Positions 24,341 through 35,492 of a stretch of DNA of 64,000 bases are shown here, piece after piece. Below the pieces are notes generated by a model. It was not told where the DNA came from, did not search any database, and saw only the letters and a list, made by a program, of their open reading frames with translations. Every line of letters begins with the position of its first letter. Position 1 is the stretch's first letter. Made by a program: the position numbers and the translations under genes. Source of the stretch: Vigna angularis (taxonomy: Eukaryota > Streptophyta > Magnoliopsida > Fabales > Fabaceae); NCBI RefSeq assembly GCF_016808095.1, contig NC_068975.1, positions 24,187,501-24,251,500 of the forward strand, given 5' to 3'.

Positions 24341-25942
24341 AAGATATTAGGTTTAATAGCTTATTTTGTTCTCAGTTTTGGTGAGTTGTGTCAATTAAGT
24401 CTCTGCTTTTAAAAAAATGTCAATTGTATCTCCACTTAGTAAAATTTGCCTCAATCAAGTTCCTTCCGTTAAGTACACAGAAACGTCGTTAACTTTTTTT
24501 CTCTCCCTTCTATTCTTTTGCGCAAACAGCAGTATTAGTTAGGCCTATATTCAGGTCCTTTTCTTTTGTCTTTGGATTATGTTCAGAAACATGATCATGA
24601 CTTTTTTAACTATATAATATCATATTTATTACTTAAAAAATTGAATAAATATATTTAAAAAGTGATTTCTTTTTTACAGCATACAAAGGGTTGTAGGGGT
24701 AGTTCCTAATCCCATGGTAGTGTCTTTTTTTCCTCAAAAGAAGCTTAAGGTTGGAAGAAAAAGTGGTTGTACTGGAAATACTACATATATATAGTAGTGT
24801 ATTTTTAATTATGTTTTTAAAATTTAAATATAATTTTATTTTAATTTCTTTAAGTTACTTAAATTTGATTATGGTAATTATAATTTTTTTAGATAAATAA
24901 TCAATTTAGTACCATCAACATTAATATATTTTATTTTTAATGTAATAAATAATTATAATTAAAGTTTTAGTAGAAAATTTTATTTTTATTAATTTTGTTT
25001 GAATTCTATTGATCTAATTGAATTGTTACATATATTATTAAAGCCAAAAAATATATATTTATTAAAGGTAAAATTAGTATTAATATATAATTAATTTTTA
25101 AAATATATTTTTTATTTTATAAATTTAAAATAATTAGTGATTGTTTCAAAATTAACTAATTATTAATATGCTAATAATGATTATTTTTGAATAAACTCAC
25201 TTACTAAATGCATGCTTAATTATATTGATCATAAAATTTAAACAAAAACAATAAAATTATTAAAAAATTATATTTTTAATTTTAGAGTAATTAAGAAATA
25301 AATAGGATATGGTGACATCACTCCAAATAGCACAGCCACTAAACTTTTCTCTATATTGTTTGTGTTGGTGGAGTTTGGATTTATAGACATATTGCTGAGT
25401 GGGATGGTTAGCTATGTGCTTGATTTGCAAGAGAATCATATGTTGACGGCACTGAAGGGGAGGAGGGGTGAGAAGAAGTTTAGAATGGTTAGTAGCTTTT
25501 AGTGGGACCTACGGGTTAATGAAAAAGAAATTTAAGAAGAAAGAAGGAGAATAGGAGAGGGGTGCAGGGCGTATGTTTATTATAGAATGCTTTACTTGTT
25601 TATTCAGATGTTAAATGATGAAAAAAAAAATAACTTTTTTACGTAAATGAATTGATACTTTTTCAAAGTAATAAAATAATTCACCAACCTATATTGTATA
25701 ATATTTTGTATCACTTTATTCAGATGTGTCGAGGAAAAAGTACTGACAAACAACTTTGCACAGAAAAGTAAAAGAGAAAGAAAAAAAAATTTAACACTGT
25801 TTGTAAGTATTTAACGGAAGGGACTTGATTGAGACAAATTTTACCAAATGAGAATACAATTGACACTTTTTTAAAAGAATAAACTTAATTGACACAACTC
25901 ACCATAACTGGAGACAAAATAAGCTATTACGCCAAGATATTA
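24341..25942. mobile_element. Mutator-like element 3 (9-bp TSD, long inverted repeats)
   Basis: The body is 24350-25933 (1584 bp), flanked by the perfect 9-bp duplication AAGATATTA at 24341-24349 and 25934-25942. The terminal inverted repeats of about 145 bp share TAATAGCTTATTTTG and GTGAGTTGTGTCAATTAAG. This end sequence differs from the GGTTAAATATG family, so it is a second MULE family. No transposase is encoded. The interior has a 48-codon open stretch at about 25350-25500 that I do not recognise. Confidence 0.88.
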
Positions 25943-26039
25943 TTAAAACTTTTTTATGACAATTTTTATTATTTATTTAAATTTAAAAACAGTTTATTTT
26001 CAAATATATAATTTATATTCATTATTTTATTTCTCATAT

Positions 26040-26370
26040 AAGTCACTTAAAATATGTGGTGATTAAATATCATTTGTAAAACTATTACATTTCACATCAA
26101 GATCTTTGCACATATTTATTCATTTATGAGATTATGCGTATCCTTTGGATCGATATATACGTTTAGTAATATTGTTAAATATTTACAACAATTATGTGAT
26201 AATTTTTAAAAATATAAAAACACGTGAGAAGCAAAATGTAAGAAAAAAAGGTTTACGTGAAAAATTGGATACATTGCATGAAGACATCATCCATACCACG
26301 CATAACACATTTCATGCTTTTTACAGAGATCTCGGCAAAAGAGTGAAAGCGACTGATATTTTCTAAGCAG
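26040..26370 (+). repeat. Segmental-duplication anchor A3 (partner 35160-35490)
   Basis: The matches include GATTAAATATCATT (partner 35166), AAATATTTACAACAAT (26175; partner 35310), CGTGAGAAGCAAAATGTAAG (26222; partner 35351), AACACATTTCATGCTTTTTA (26304; partner 35429) and GGCAAAAGA.TGAAAGC. In the partner copy this follows anchor 34930-35150 with no gap; here 3.6 kb of transposons separate the two. Confidence 0.85.
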
Positions 26371-28083
26371 AATTTGAGAACAATTTGTTAATAAATCAAA
26401 TGATAAAATTAATCATCTAAGAAGGTAAAAGAAATTTAGAATATGATTTGTTTATAAAACTCAAACACCAGAGCTTTTGTAGGAAAAATTAAACTTCTCT
26501 TCTTGGTGTTGGATAATATTTTCTGCAAGTAATATTATACTATTTTCAAAATTTTAATAAATATAAATTGCTACATGTTTCACATTGAACAAAAAATTAT
26601 TTATTTAAAAAAGTCTATATGTACCAGAATGATTTTATTTAAAAAGTCTATTTATTTAAATAAACTTTCAGAGGTTTAAAACATGAACTTATTAATGAGA
26701 CGTGACAGACCAGAATTCCAATTTCCTTATGATTGTGTATCATGCCTTAGAATTTCATGGAAAGGAAAATTCTATTATTATTTCCCTTCTCTCTTAGGCC
26801 TAATATTTATTTATTTTAATTGTGATCAAGAAATTCTTAATAAGTTTGTTATCAAATCCTCCTCAAAATATTTGTTAGCTATTTCTACCAAAAAAAATAT
26901 TTACAAAACGTGAGCATCCTTATTAGACCATCTTTATTTTATATATTCTTATAATGTAAGGTTCTATATTTAGACCTTTTTTTTTTATCTCATATCAGTA
27001 TGATATAATAAAAAAAATTTAGATTTTAAAATTATGATTACTGTATACTAAAGAAAAAAAAAGGTAATGTTTAGCAACGAATTAACAAAAAGTGTATTGA
27101 AAATATAAATTTTGTGTGTTGTCTAAAAATAATTTAATATATTTTAAAATTAAAATTAGTGGTGTATTTTAAAAATATGGATAACAGAAAAAACTATAAA
27201 ACACAAGCAAAATTCCACATTTTCTCTTACAATTTAGTGTATATACTATAAAAAATAATATCTAGAGATTAATTGGTAAATAATGTCAAATTTCTCTTAC
27301 ATATTATAAATTCTAAAACTTTGAACATCAATGCATTGACTTTTTTTAAAGACAGATCCCGGATAAATTAAATATGTTAAACGGTAAACAATTATAAACA
27401 AATTATTTTACAACATTTATTCTTAAAGATGTTAATTGCAGAAGAAAAATTGACAGCTAGAGTTCTACTTTTAGAAAACACCAAAGAAAAAGGAAGGACA
27501 AAATACTTGTACAGAAATTAATAGAGAAATAAGAAGCACCCAGGTTTCTATAGATATATTATAATTATTTAATGAGATAATAATCATAAATACCGATACT
27601 CTCATCTCCCTATTTAATGAAATTAACATTATTTTTCAAAGTTACACGTTTCCAAAACATATATAATAAATTAAAGATTTTTAATTTATTTTTAAATACA
27701 AATACGTTAACTACTTTTACCTGTAACAATTAAGCAAAATAAATCTGAAAGCAATATGTAATTTTATAAAAATTTAGTTCTTATAAGTTTATGCTTGGAA
27801 ATCAGTAATAATGAGATAAATAATCAGAATGACAATATGAAAATAGTATGTAATTAAAATATTTACATAATTAAATATAAATATTGATATATTTCTTTTT
27901 AATATAATAAAAATATATCAATAAATATTTTAATTAATAAATTATCTATCTATTTCTATAATTAATAATTATAGAATTGCAGATACCTAATGGCCATTTG
28001 ACAATTACTACTGCTGTTGCATAGATTTTTCCCTCCAGATTGTATAGATTTGACTCGTAACTCTCACCATTTTTGGCAATCAT
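26371..28083. other. Intergenic DNA upstream of CYP79 gene 2
   Basis: AT-rich sequence with no supported gene. The short plus-strand frame at 26683-26913 has no motif or coding composition that I trust. Confidence 0.5.
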
Positions 28084-28091
28084 TATAAATA
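28084..28091 (+). promoter_or_regulatory. TATA box of CYP79 gene 2
   Basis: TATAAATA lies 95 bp upstream of the ATG. The region between (TTAGCCAAGAGT, CCACAG, ACTTACCATTTTCTTCC, CCCAGTATATCTATGG) is nearly the same as upstream of gene 3, apart from a small insertion, so the proximal promoter was duplicated with the gene. Confidence 0.75.
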
Positions 28092-28178
28092 GGAACCTCG
28101 TTAGCCAAGAGTGACCACAGTTTAGCTCTAATTCCTTTATACTTACCATTTTCTTCCTTTTGAATTCCCAGTATATCT

Positions 28179-30499
28179 ATGGATTTCGTCCCCCTGCACC
28201 TTCAATCGCTTCTCATTTCTTTATTTGTTGTGATTTGTGGTTTTACCATTATCAGAGTCTTGAGATATCACATGATTCAGAAGCCTAAACTGCCTCCAGG
28301 TCCTAAACCATGGCCTATACTTGGTAACATTCCTCAAATGCTCTCAAACAAACCTGTATTTCGATGGATACACAATCTCATGCAAGATATCAACACTCAT
28401 ATTGCATGCATTCGTCTAGGAAATGTCCATGTAATCCCAGTCACATGTCCTTCCATTGCTTGTGAGTTTTTAAGAAAGCATGATGCTGAGTTTGCTTCAA
28501 GACCACTAACCATGGCTACTGATATCATGTCCAGTGGTTATAAGACCATAGCTATTGTACCCTTTGGGGAGCAATGGAAGAAAATGAGGAGAATCTTCGT
28601 CAACGACTTGTTCTCCCCTCTCAGACACCACTGCTTTCAACACAAAAGGAACGAAGAAGCTGATAACATTATGTTTTATGTGTACAACAAATGCAACAAT
28701 GTGAAGGATGGGGGCCTTGTGAATGTCAGAGATGTTTCACAGCACTACTGTTGCAATGTGACGAGGAAATTGATTTTTAATACAAGGTACTTTGGAAAGG
28801 GTAGGGTGGACGGAGGGCCAGGGCCAGAAGAAGTAGAACAAGTGATTACCATTTTCACATTGCTTAAACACGCTTATGCATTTTCTGTTTCCGATTATCT
28901 GCCATGGTTGAGGGCTTTTGATTTGGATGGGCACAAGAGGAAGGTGAAGAAAGCAATGAGAACGATGGAGAAGTATCATGATCCAATGATTGAAGAGAGA
29001 ATGAAGCAATGGAAGAATGGAACCAAGAGCGTTGAAGAAGACTTGTTGGATGTTCTGATCTCACTCAAAGATGACAATGACAATCGTACTTTGACGATGA
29101 AGGAAATCAAGGCGCTTACTATAGTAATACATCACTCCTTATCACCTTTTTTAGAAGTGCTAGATTAATCTAATAACTTACCTTTTTAAAAATAAATAAT
29201 TTTTTACTTTTTTTAATCAGCAAATATTATCTAATTCTTATGATTAGAATATTGTTTTTAATCATTTTAATTTTTTTATTTGCCTAATTTATTTATTTTA
29301 GAAATAATTTGCCTTTTTCTAATCGGAAAAATATTATCTAATTCTTACGGTAACGTAAATATTATTTACGTAATTTATGGGAAAAAATATTTTATTTATA
29401 ACCATTTATTATATCTAAAACCGAAATATTTTATTAAAAGATATAAATGAAATTATTCAAAAGAACTTATCTTGAAGTGACATGGTTATCTACCTATCAT
29501 AAATCCTATTTAAATGAATCAAAAGACTTATACATAAATAATTAATGTGTTGAATTTAAAATTGAATAATGTTTTTCCTTTTATTAAAAATAGTCCTTTA
29601 GTTACCAGGTTTTATTTTCCTACTTAATCTGAGATGACTGTATGAAAAATCTTCTTTGAAAGAGGGATCATACCAGCAGTGTAACATATACTCATTGATA
29701 CATATTCTGATTGGCCTAAAATGTGTAAAAGTAAAACAACGTTAACACTTTCCAAATTCACGGCAGAAATTATAATAACCATTCACATCTGTTGCTTTGT
29801 TTCTATGCATAAACAATTTTACAATGCAAATACAAACTACATATACGAATCAAGAGAAAAAATATGCAGGAACTTATGCTTGGAGGAGCAGACAATCCAT
29901 CGAATGCAGTTGAATGTGTCCTTGCAGAAATGGTAAGTCAACCCCATATACTTCAGCAAGCTACTGATGAAGTAGACAAGGTTGTCGGTAAGCAAAGGAT
30001 GGTACAAGAATCAGATATTCCAGAGCTCAATTACGTAAAGGCTTGTTTGAGAGAAGCCTTTCGCCTTCATCCTGTGGTACCTTTTAATCCTCCCCATGTC
30101 TCGAGCAATGACGCAATGGTGGGAAACTATTTTATTCCAAAGGGTAGCCATGTACTACTAAGCAGACATGGACTTGGACAAAACCCTAAAGTGTGGAACG
30201 AACCACACAAGTTCAAACCTGAACGTCATCAAAAGAGTGATGGAACTATGGTTGTTTTGTCAGAACCAGATTTGAAGTTCATATCATTTGGCACAGGAAG
30301 ACGAGGTTGTCCTGCAGTTATACTTGGCTCCACCATGACTGTGATGTTATTGGCCAGGCTGATCCATGCATTTTCCTGGAATGCACCTCCAAATTTATCA
30401 AGTATCAACACTCTTAAGTCTGACAATGGTGGTATGCTTGCTGAAGCACTTGTGTTAGAAGCCAAACCAAGATTAGCATCAGAGTTGTATCACAGTTAA
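28179..30499 (+). CDS. CYP79-family cytochrome P450, gene 2 (aldoxime-forming)
   Basis: Exons 28179-29123 and 29870-30499 (746-bp phase-0 intron, GT-AG, same codon position as gene 1) encode 524 residues. Visible elements: ER anchor at about residues 9-27, hinge [11 protein letters not shown] (36-46), I-helix [12 protein letters not shown] straight after the junction, ExxR in REAFRLHP (Glu377, Arg380), PERH (432-435) and haem loop [10 protein letters not shown] with ligand Cys462. The tryptophan of the usual VEWALAEM I-helix tail is Cys here and in gene 3. Expected role: ER-bound N-hydroxylation of an amino acid to its aldoxime, with a reductase partner encoded elsewhere. Copy 3 is its sister: 18 of 315 exon-1 residues and 26 of 209 exon-2 residues differ by my count. 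A 206-bp stretch (28518-28723) is identical to gene 3. Polyadenylation signal AATAAA at 30553. Substrate unknown; intact by eye. Confidence 0.93.
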
Positions 30500-30559
30500 A
30501 TAAGTACATGCAAATGAAAGTTATTATGTGTGCTTTACTTTTTTCTTTTTTAAATAAAG

Positions 30560-31449
30560 ATTAAGAAAATTGTTACTGTTGCGTCTGCAGCCCAAGGAAA
30601 AATCTCATATCTCCCAAGTCTTTGACTTTAAACTCCTTATCCAGGCATTGTGTTATTTTCTTAATGTCAGAAATGGAATCTCCTAAAGCAAGATGATGAA
30701 TGAATTTTTAATATGGTGCTTAGTGAACAAAGAGTGATAAAGACAGACTACGTAAATTTAAACTGTGCATCCCTTTGGGTTCGCGTTTCATGGTTAAATT
30801 TGTTGCTGGAAAAATTTGTTTATTTTCTTTCTTTTGTTGTTAATAGGATTATCTTCTCTCAATGAAAGCACTAGTAGCTGCTTTTCCTATTTCCATCACC
30901 AACGACACACCTGGGTTCGTGTTCTTGTCAATTTTAGTCTTTTTCGATTGATTACAACCACATCACGATTCCAACCAACAATTTCTGAAAGATCAGAACA
31001 AACATCTAAATTTCTTCACTGAATCCTAATTTCACTTAATCAATTCTCAATTTCACTCCATCAATCCCTGATTTGGACGATAGGACCCTAAAGCCTATTA
31101 GTGAACCCTAATTTCGCGCAATATGCAAATTGGTTCAAAACATTTCCAATTTGATTTTAATTAAATTTTGCTATTTTGTTAATATTTTTCAAAATACCAA
31201 AATCCACGTCAGTGTCCAGATAAAATGTCATCAGTTGGTCACCTCTTTTAATTAACCCACGTCAACGTGTCACATCAATTACTATTTAACTAGCCAATTT
31301 AAAAGCAAGGTCCAATTGTATCAATAATTCACAATTAGAGATCCAATAGACAACAAAATAAATGAGGAACCAACTTGAAACAAAGTAATAAAAATTAAAG
31401 ATTTCATAAATGATTAACCTTTTTAATATATAGATCCCTTCCAAATTCC
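30560..31449. other. Intergenic DNA downstream of CYP79 gene 2
   Basis: No supported gene. The stretch at about 31290-31430 (ATCCAATAGACAACAAAATA, ATGATTAACCTTTT) reads like the right terminal region of another Mutator-like element, but I could not find a matching left end or a target duplication. Confidence 0.45.
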
Positions 31450-33490
31450 AAAAAAAAAAACTAAATTGCGAGGACTATTTTTGTTTCTTTTTTTTTAAGA
31501 AAAAATATTAAAAAGGTAAACATTAAAAATAATAATAAAAGATAATTAGTTTAGAAATTTACAATATTATATAGTTGATCATAAATATTTTTATTGTAAT
31601 ATTCTGTTTTAAAAAACTCATAAATTATTTTTTATTTTATTTCTTAATTTAAAATGATTAAAATATAAACTCAATAATTATAATTAATTATTTTAAATTA
31701 ATTTTTACAATTTTATTTTTTTTCTTCTCATTTTAGAAAAACAAAAAATAAAGTCCGAAAATTCTTAACATATTATTTGGAAAAATGATGCTCTAATGAA
31801 TTTATTGAAAAACTAATAAGTATAAAAAATACATGTTATACATCAGTGTTATCAGATGTTTCTCGCTAAGCCAGCATTAAATCGCTCAGCTGAATAGAGT
31901 TTTATTCGCTCAGCACACCAGCACAATTCGCTGAGCGAATAAAGGACAATTAAATATATGCTGCAGTTGAATATTCGCTTAGCCCATAAAGAGTTGTGCG
32001 CTTAGCAAATTAGTTACTTTTTCAATTGGCTTTTAAAGTGGGAAATAGACAGAAAGAATCCTGACAGAAGTTTCGGACAAAGAAAAGAAACGAAAACATC
32101 TCAGAAACTTCCAGAGACTACTTCAATGCATCAAGACACTATTGTTGCAAGGGATTGCTTCAAATGTGTACGTTCTAGATGATTAGGAGTAGTTAAATTT
32201 TTCTTTCGTTGGAATTGGATGTAATGAACTCACTCTGATGTAATTTTTTTGTTCAATATATCGTTGTCCGTTCATATGCTCTTTCTTGAATTTAACATCA
32301 TTGTATGGGAATATAATGTTATTTGAATGATTACTGGTAAGTAACTTTGAACATGGACATAGATAGAACACCTAAGTGATTTAGGATCTAGGGATAGACT
32401 CAATAACTTGGTCATTCTTAGCATCGGACTTAATGCAAATTGTATGTTAAATTGACTAAGTGATCAGCAGTTTGATATATTAATTTAGAACTAGTTGCTA
32501 AGGGATTAGGACTAGTATACCTTGATGTGAATGTTTGAATGAAATAATGATATATTGTACAGAGTTTTATCTTCATATGATTCATGAAATCCAATTCCAA
32601 CGAAGTTTCTTTTAAATATAAATTCGTTGCACACCAACTGTTTGATAAAATATCAAAAAGAGTTTCTTGTGTTGTTTTGTGCATTTTGATGTGTAATTGA
32701 GTTATAAAAGGAAGAATTGTCATGGGTTGCACAAGTCTTTTTTATATTATACAGATATTATACATAATAGAATTACAAAAATTATCAAAAAAATTGAGTT
32801 CTTTTTACGATTTTAATATTTTGATAAATACGCGGAACTAAAAATTCATTTCGAACAATTGAACCTTCTCAAATTGTTTCTTCTTAAGAACTAAAAAGAT
32901 TTGTGCTAAGATAATAGATGCCAAAAAGAACAAGAGGCATTGAACACGTAATGGATCTTGAAGTACTATTTCCGCATCCCCTTACCAAATCCACCGACAT
33001 TAGGATTACTTGTCAATGGTTGATCGAGTTTGATAGATTCACCTTCTGAAACAAGAAGTTCTGGTCTTGGAGGTATAATATCAAGAACGATTTGGTATAC
33101 TTGCTAAAAAATTATCAAAAACATCTTCAAAAATTATTATTTTAAGAGAATAAATAAATAAAAAATTTAATAGTATATTTGGATAAATTTTTTCTTTTAA
33201 GAGAAAAATATAATCTATGTCCAATTATATTAATTGTTGTATATGTGAAAATGTGTTATATTTCTTGCTCGTGTACTGAGTTGCAAATAATTAAATATTG
33301 TTATGAATTTTAATATCTTTAATGACATGTTAATATATCACTCATTTGTTATTATATAAAAATTTATTAAAAAATAAATAAATATTACTACAAGAATTAT
33401 GTTGATTATTATCCATGACTAACAATCTGTCAGTGATTTCTAATTTATTAACAGAGGTTTTCGATATATTTCATATTTAAATTTGTTGAT
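31450..33490 (+). repeat. Segmental-duplication anchor B1 (partner 18350-19870)
   Basis: Collinear with A1, interrupted by about 1.3 kb at roughly 31830-33120. The inserted part contains CGCTCAGC/CGCTTAGC/CGCTGAGCGAA words and a segment (AGGATCTAGGGATAGACTCA, TTGCACACCAACTG) with a looser relative at 53700-54070. It therefore looks like a retrotransposon remnant that entered one copy only. Confidence 0.7.
31830..33120. mobile_element. Retrotransposon-like remnant inside anchor B1
   Basis: Sequence absent from the partner segment at 19480. It has several CGCT(C/T)AGC words around 31860-32010 and a stretch related to 53700-54070 (TAGGGATAGA, GCACACCAACT, GGGTTGCACAAG versus GGGTTACAAAAG). No protein-coding domain and no clean boundaries were found. 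The minus-strand frame at 32430-32732 is not convincing. Confidence 0.4.
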
Positions 33491-33621
33491 AAATATTTTT
33501 ATTGATATAAAATTTGAAAATTTGTCAAAGAGATTTATCATCACAATCGCGGATGACTTAGTTGTCGAAAAATATTCGTTAATAAATCACAATTTTCAGT
33601 ATCTATGTAGATTTTTATCAA

Positions 33622-34932
33622 TATTTATTAGGGTTAAATATGTTTTTAGACCCTAAATTATTGGTCGTTTCTGGTTTTAGTCCCTCTTTAGATACAATTT
33701 AGTTCTCATTCTTTTCGAAACTTTGGTTTTAGTCTTCGAAAACTAACACCGTTAAATATTCAATACTTACTCTTAGCTACGCATACGACTATTATTGGAG
33801 AAAAAAATATTTAAATGATAAATTTTGCATCCGACCCTCAATAAAAAATTTCTCTCAGGTTTTAGTAATATTTTATTTTTTTCTGTTTTGTTTTTTATCA
33901 TTTACTTACCTCCCTTAAATTAAATGGTCATCATCCGTTAATTCACGTGACATATCTTTTTAAGTTATTTTACTTGAAGAAAAACAATTAATTCGATACA
34001 ACAATGCTATTTTTATTTAATTAAAAATTTACCACTTCTATCTTTTAAAGTATTTCTCAATTAAGAAAATATAAGAATAACTAACACATTTTTTAACGTT
34101 ATTTTTGTTTAAGAAGAAAAAAAAATCATATAACCTGTGAATTATGAGAGTTTGTACTTTTTTTTTCTTTCAATATTTCCTATTTTACTGTCAAACTAAA
34201 AAACATAAAAATTTCAAATACATATATATAATCTTCATTCAATATTTTAAAATATGTTTTCACTTTTCACAAATAAACACTTTTTTTGTCGTTCCCTTTC
34301 CTTGTTCACCTTTTTCATTTCATCTTCTTTCATACGTTTCCAAGCACACTTTCTTTCTTCCTTCTTCTTTCTTCATTTGCTCAAATTCTGTTGCTTGCAC
34401 CAGAGGTATCGACTTCTTCTTCTTTCGCTCGGTTCACCCACAGAAAAAAGTCGGCATCCTTTGAACTTCTCATGGCACTTCAATCCAAAACCGAACATGG
34501 GTCTTTGCAGAGCTCCATTTCTACTACTTCTCAAAAGCATTACAGCGAAATGAGTATCTCGGAGCTTGTGTCACTTCTGCGTGTGGTGTATCAAGTTGAA
34601 GACTTTGATAAAATAGAAGAAGAATTGAAGAACAGAGAAGACAAAGTGAAGGTAGAGATTGGGTCACTCCGAGAAAAGCTTGACTTGGAGAGTAGTTGTT
34701 TTGAAAATCAGTTCCATCCCTAGATCACTTAACACACGTCAGCAAAAAAGCAATTACACGTGGAAAGAGACGTTAGACACATCAGCACATTTATAACGGC
34801 GTTAGTTTTCGAGGACTAAAACCAAAGTTTCGAAAAGAATGAGGGCCAAATTGTACCTTATTTTGAAAGAGGAACTAAAACCAGAAACGGCCAATATTTA
34901 GGGACTAAAAACATATTTAACCTTATTTATTA
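33622..34932. mobile_element. Pack-MULE 4 (9-bp TSD)
   Basis: The body is 33631-34923 (1293 bp), flanked by the perfect 9-bp duplication TATTTATTA at 33622-33630 and 34924-34932. Inverted terminal repeats of about 130 bp begin GGGTTAAATATGTTTTTAG and return as TAAAAACATATTTAACC, the same end family as Pack-MULE 1. It lies in duplication segment B at a site where segment A has none. A gene fragment is present at 34472-34723. Confidence 0.9.
34472..34723 (+). pseudogene. Captured 5' fragment of a coiled-coil protein gene, 83 codons
   Basis: From an ATG at 34472 the frame reads MALQSKTEHG, then HYSEMSISELVSLLRVVYQV and DFDKIEEELKNREDKVKVEI, and stops at 34721-34723 after an intron-like run-on (FENQFHP). 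Charge pattern and heptad leucines predict a helical coiled coil. Upstream, 34290-34470 is pyrimidine-rich like a 5' leader. I do not know the parent gene. The frame is probably the first exon of a host gene cut off by the element's right repeat. Whether it is expressed cannot be told. Confidence 0.6.
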
Positions 34933-35227
34933 TTATAGTTATTGACAATCCGTATCTATTGATCCTTTAAATTTGGACAACAAATTTCTATCTAATTTAT
35001 TAGACTATTATATTATATATGAAGAAGAGATATGTGAGAAAAAGAAGAAGATGAAGAGGAAAAGAAAAAAGAAAAGGAAAAGGAAAAGAAAGAAGTAGAG
35101 AAGAAAAAAGTTACTAAATAGTGAGGTGAAGGTTGATGATTGCCGAGGAGAGTCACTAATGATGATTAAATATCATTAATAAAATTATTACTTTTCATAT
35201 TACATATTTATTTACAATGCATATCCG

Positions 35228-35295
<68 letters not shown>

Positions 35296-35490
35296 CTTAG
35301 TAACAATATTAAATATTTACAACAATGGTAAAGTTTAAGAAAATTAAAAACGTGAGAAGCAAAATGTAAGAAAAAATTTTACTTCAAAAGTTGGATCCAT
35401 TGAAAGAAGACAACATCCACACTCACACATAACACATTTCATGCTTTTTACATATATCATTGGCAAAAGATTGAAAGCTATTGATAGTTT
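34930..35490 (+). repeat. Segmental-duplication anchors B2 and B3 (partners 21870-22080 and 26040-26370)
   Basis: Contiguous here but separated by 3.6 kb of transposons in segment A. It includes an AT microsatellite (35229-35293) where segment A has a short GATATATACG instead. It contains no gene. Confidence 0.8.
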
Positions 35491-35492
35491 TT

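Noticed and set aside
34144..34464. Phe/Ser-rich open frames upstream of the captured coiled-coil fragment
   Set aside because: Pyrimidine-rich leader read in several frames; the start at 34472 explains the coding signal.
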